A stretch of DNA of 5,393 bases from an uncultured Clostridium sp. (GTDB lineage Bacteria; Bacillota; Clostridia; TANB77; CAG-508). Every line of letters starts with the position of its first letter. The first letter of the stretch is position 1. The notes below the pieces were generated by a model. It saw only the letters and a program-made list of their open reading frames with translations, had not been told where the DNA came from and ran no database searches. The stretch covers positions 1 through 5,393 of the forward strand of contig USQP01000067.1 of NCBI GenBank assembly GCA_900556945.1, in the 5' to 3' direction. Positions 5,365-5,393 of this stretch are shown one piece after another. A program made the position numbers and the translations under genes.

Positions 5365-5393
5365 CTGTCTCTTATACACATCTGACGCTGCCG
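5365..5393. other. Nextera/Tn5 sequencing adapter contamination
   Basis: Positions 5365-5383 read CTGTCTCTTATACACATCT, the reverse complement of the engineered 19-bp Tn5 mosaic end. They are followed by GACGCTGCCG (5384-5393), the continuation of the Nextera read-1 adapter. Natural Tn5 outside and inside ends differ from this hybrid sequence, so it is a library artefact left on the contig end rather than a mobile element. Genomic sequence stops at 5364. Confidence 0.97.

Noticed and set aside
5365..5383. Tn5 transposon end as a real mobile element
   Set aside because: The 19 bases are the engineered mosaic end, not a natural Tn5 end, and adapter sequence follows directly.
5194..5385. Plus-strand open frame of 63 codons
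   Set aside because: Antisense to the XRE gene and its last codons are adapter sequence.

Overview
This window looks like the end of a short metagenomic contig from a low-GC Firmicute (Clostridia or Bacilli grade). The evidence is strongly AT-rich coding sequence, strong AGGAGG-type ribosome binding sites in front of nearly every gene, use of TTG and GTG starts, compact Rho-independent terminators, and a tRNA with encoded CCA. TAG, TAA and TGA are all used as stops, so genetic code 11 fits. Taxonomy cannot be fixed more closely from sequence reading alone. The last 29 bases (5365-5393) are not genomic: they are the engineered Tn5 mosaic end plus Nextera adapter, so real sequence stops at 5364.

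Left part (1-3330, minus strand): a three-gene operon reading right to left, encoding an ABC ATPase (3228-2287), a six-helix ABC-2 permease of the GldF type (2287-1607) and a GldG-type auxiliary protein with a large extracytoplasmic domain (1589-63). It closes with a hairpin terminator at 21-52. The ATPase and permease share a TAATG stop/start overlap, and only 17 bp separate the permease from the GldG-like gene, so the three products are probably made together as one membrane complex. Two starts are corrected here from the longest open frames: GTG for the ATPase and TTG for the GldG-like protein, each behind a clear ribosome binding site.

Divergent control region (3229-3473): upstream of the operon promoter lie four phased 11-bp direct-repeat units, including a TTCACA-N5-TTCACA pair resembling sites of OmpR/PhoB-family regulators. 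Next to them is a perfect 33-bp inverted repeat with an 8-base loop (3337-3410), which looks like a small mobile or REP-type element. These two structures are the least explained part of the window.

Right part (3474-5364): on the plus strand are a UPF0016/GDT1-type cation exporter (two ELGDKT motifs) and a tRNA-Arg(UCU) with its own near-consensus promoter and terminator. Facing them on the minus strand are a 123-aa protein of unknown function with clearly higher GC than its surroundings and a long structured leader, and then a 118-aa XRE-family regulator. A regulator and an atypical gene just beyond a tRNA 3' end would fit the edge of an integrated element, but no integrase or attachment repeat is visible. 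No CRISPR array, rRNA or insertion sequence with a transposase gene was found, and no gene-free stretch exceeds 300 bases.
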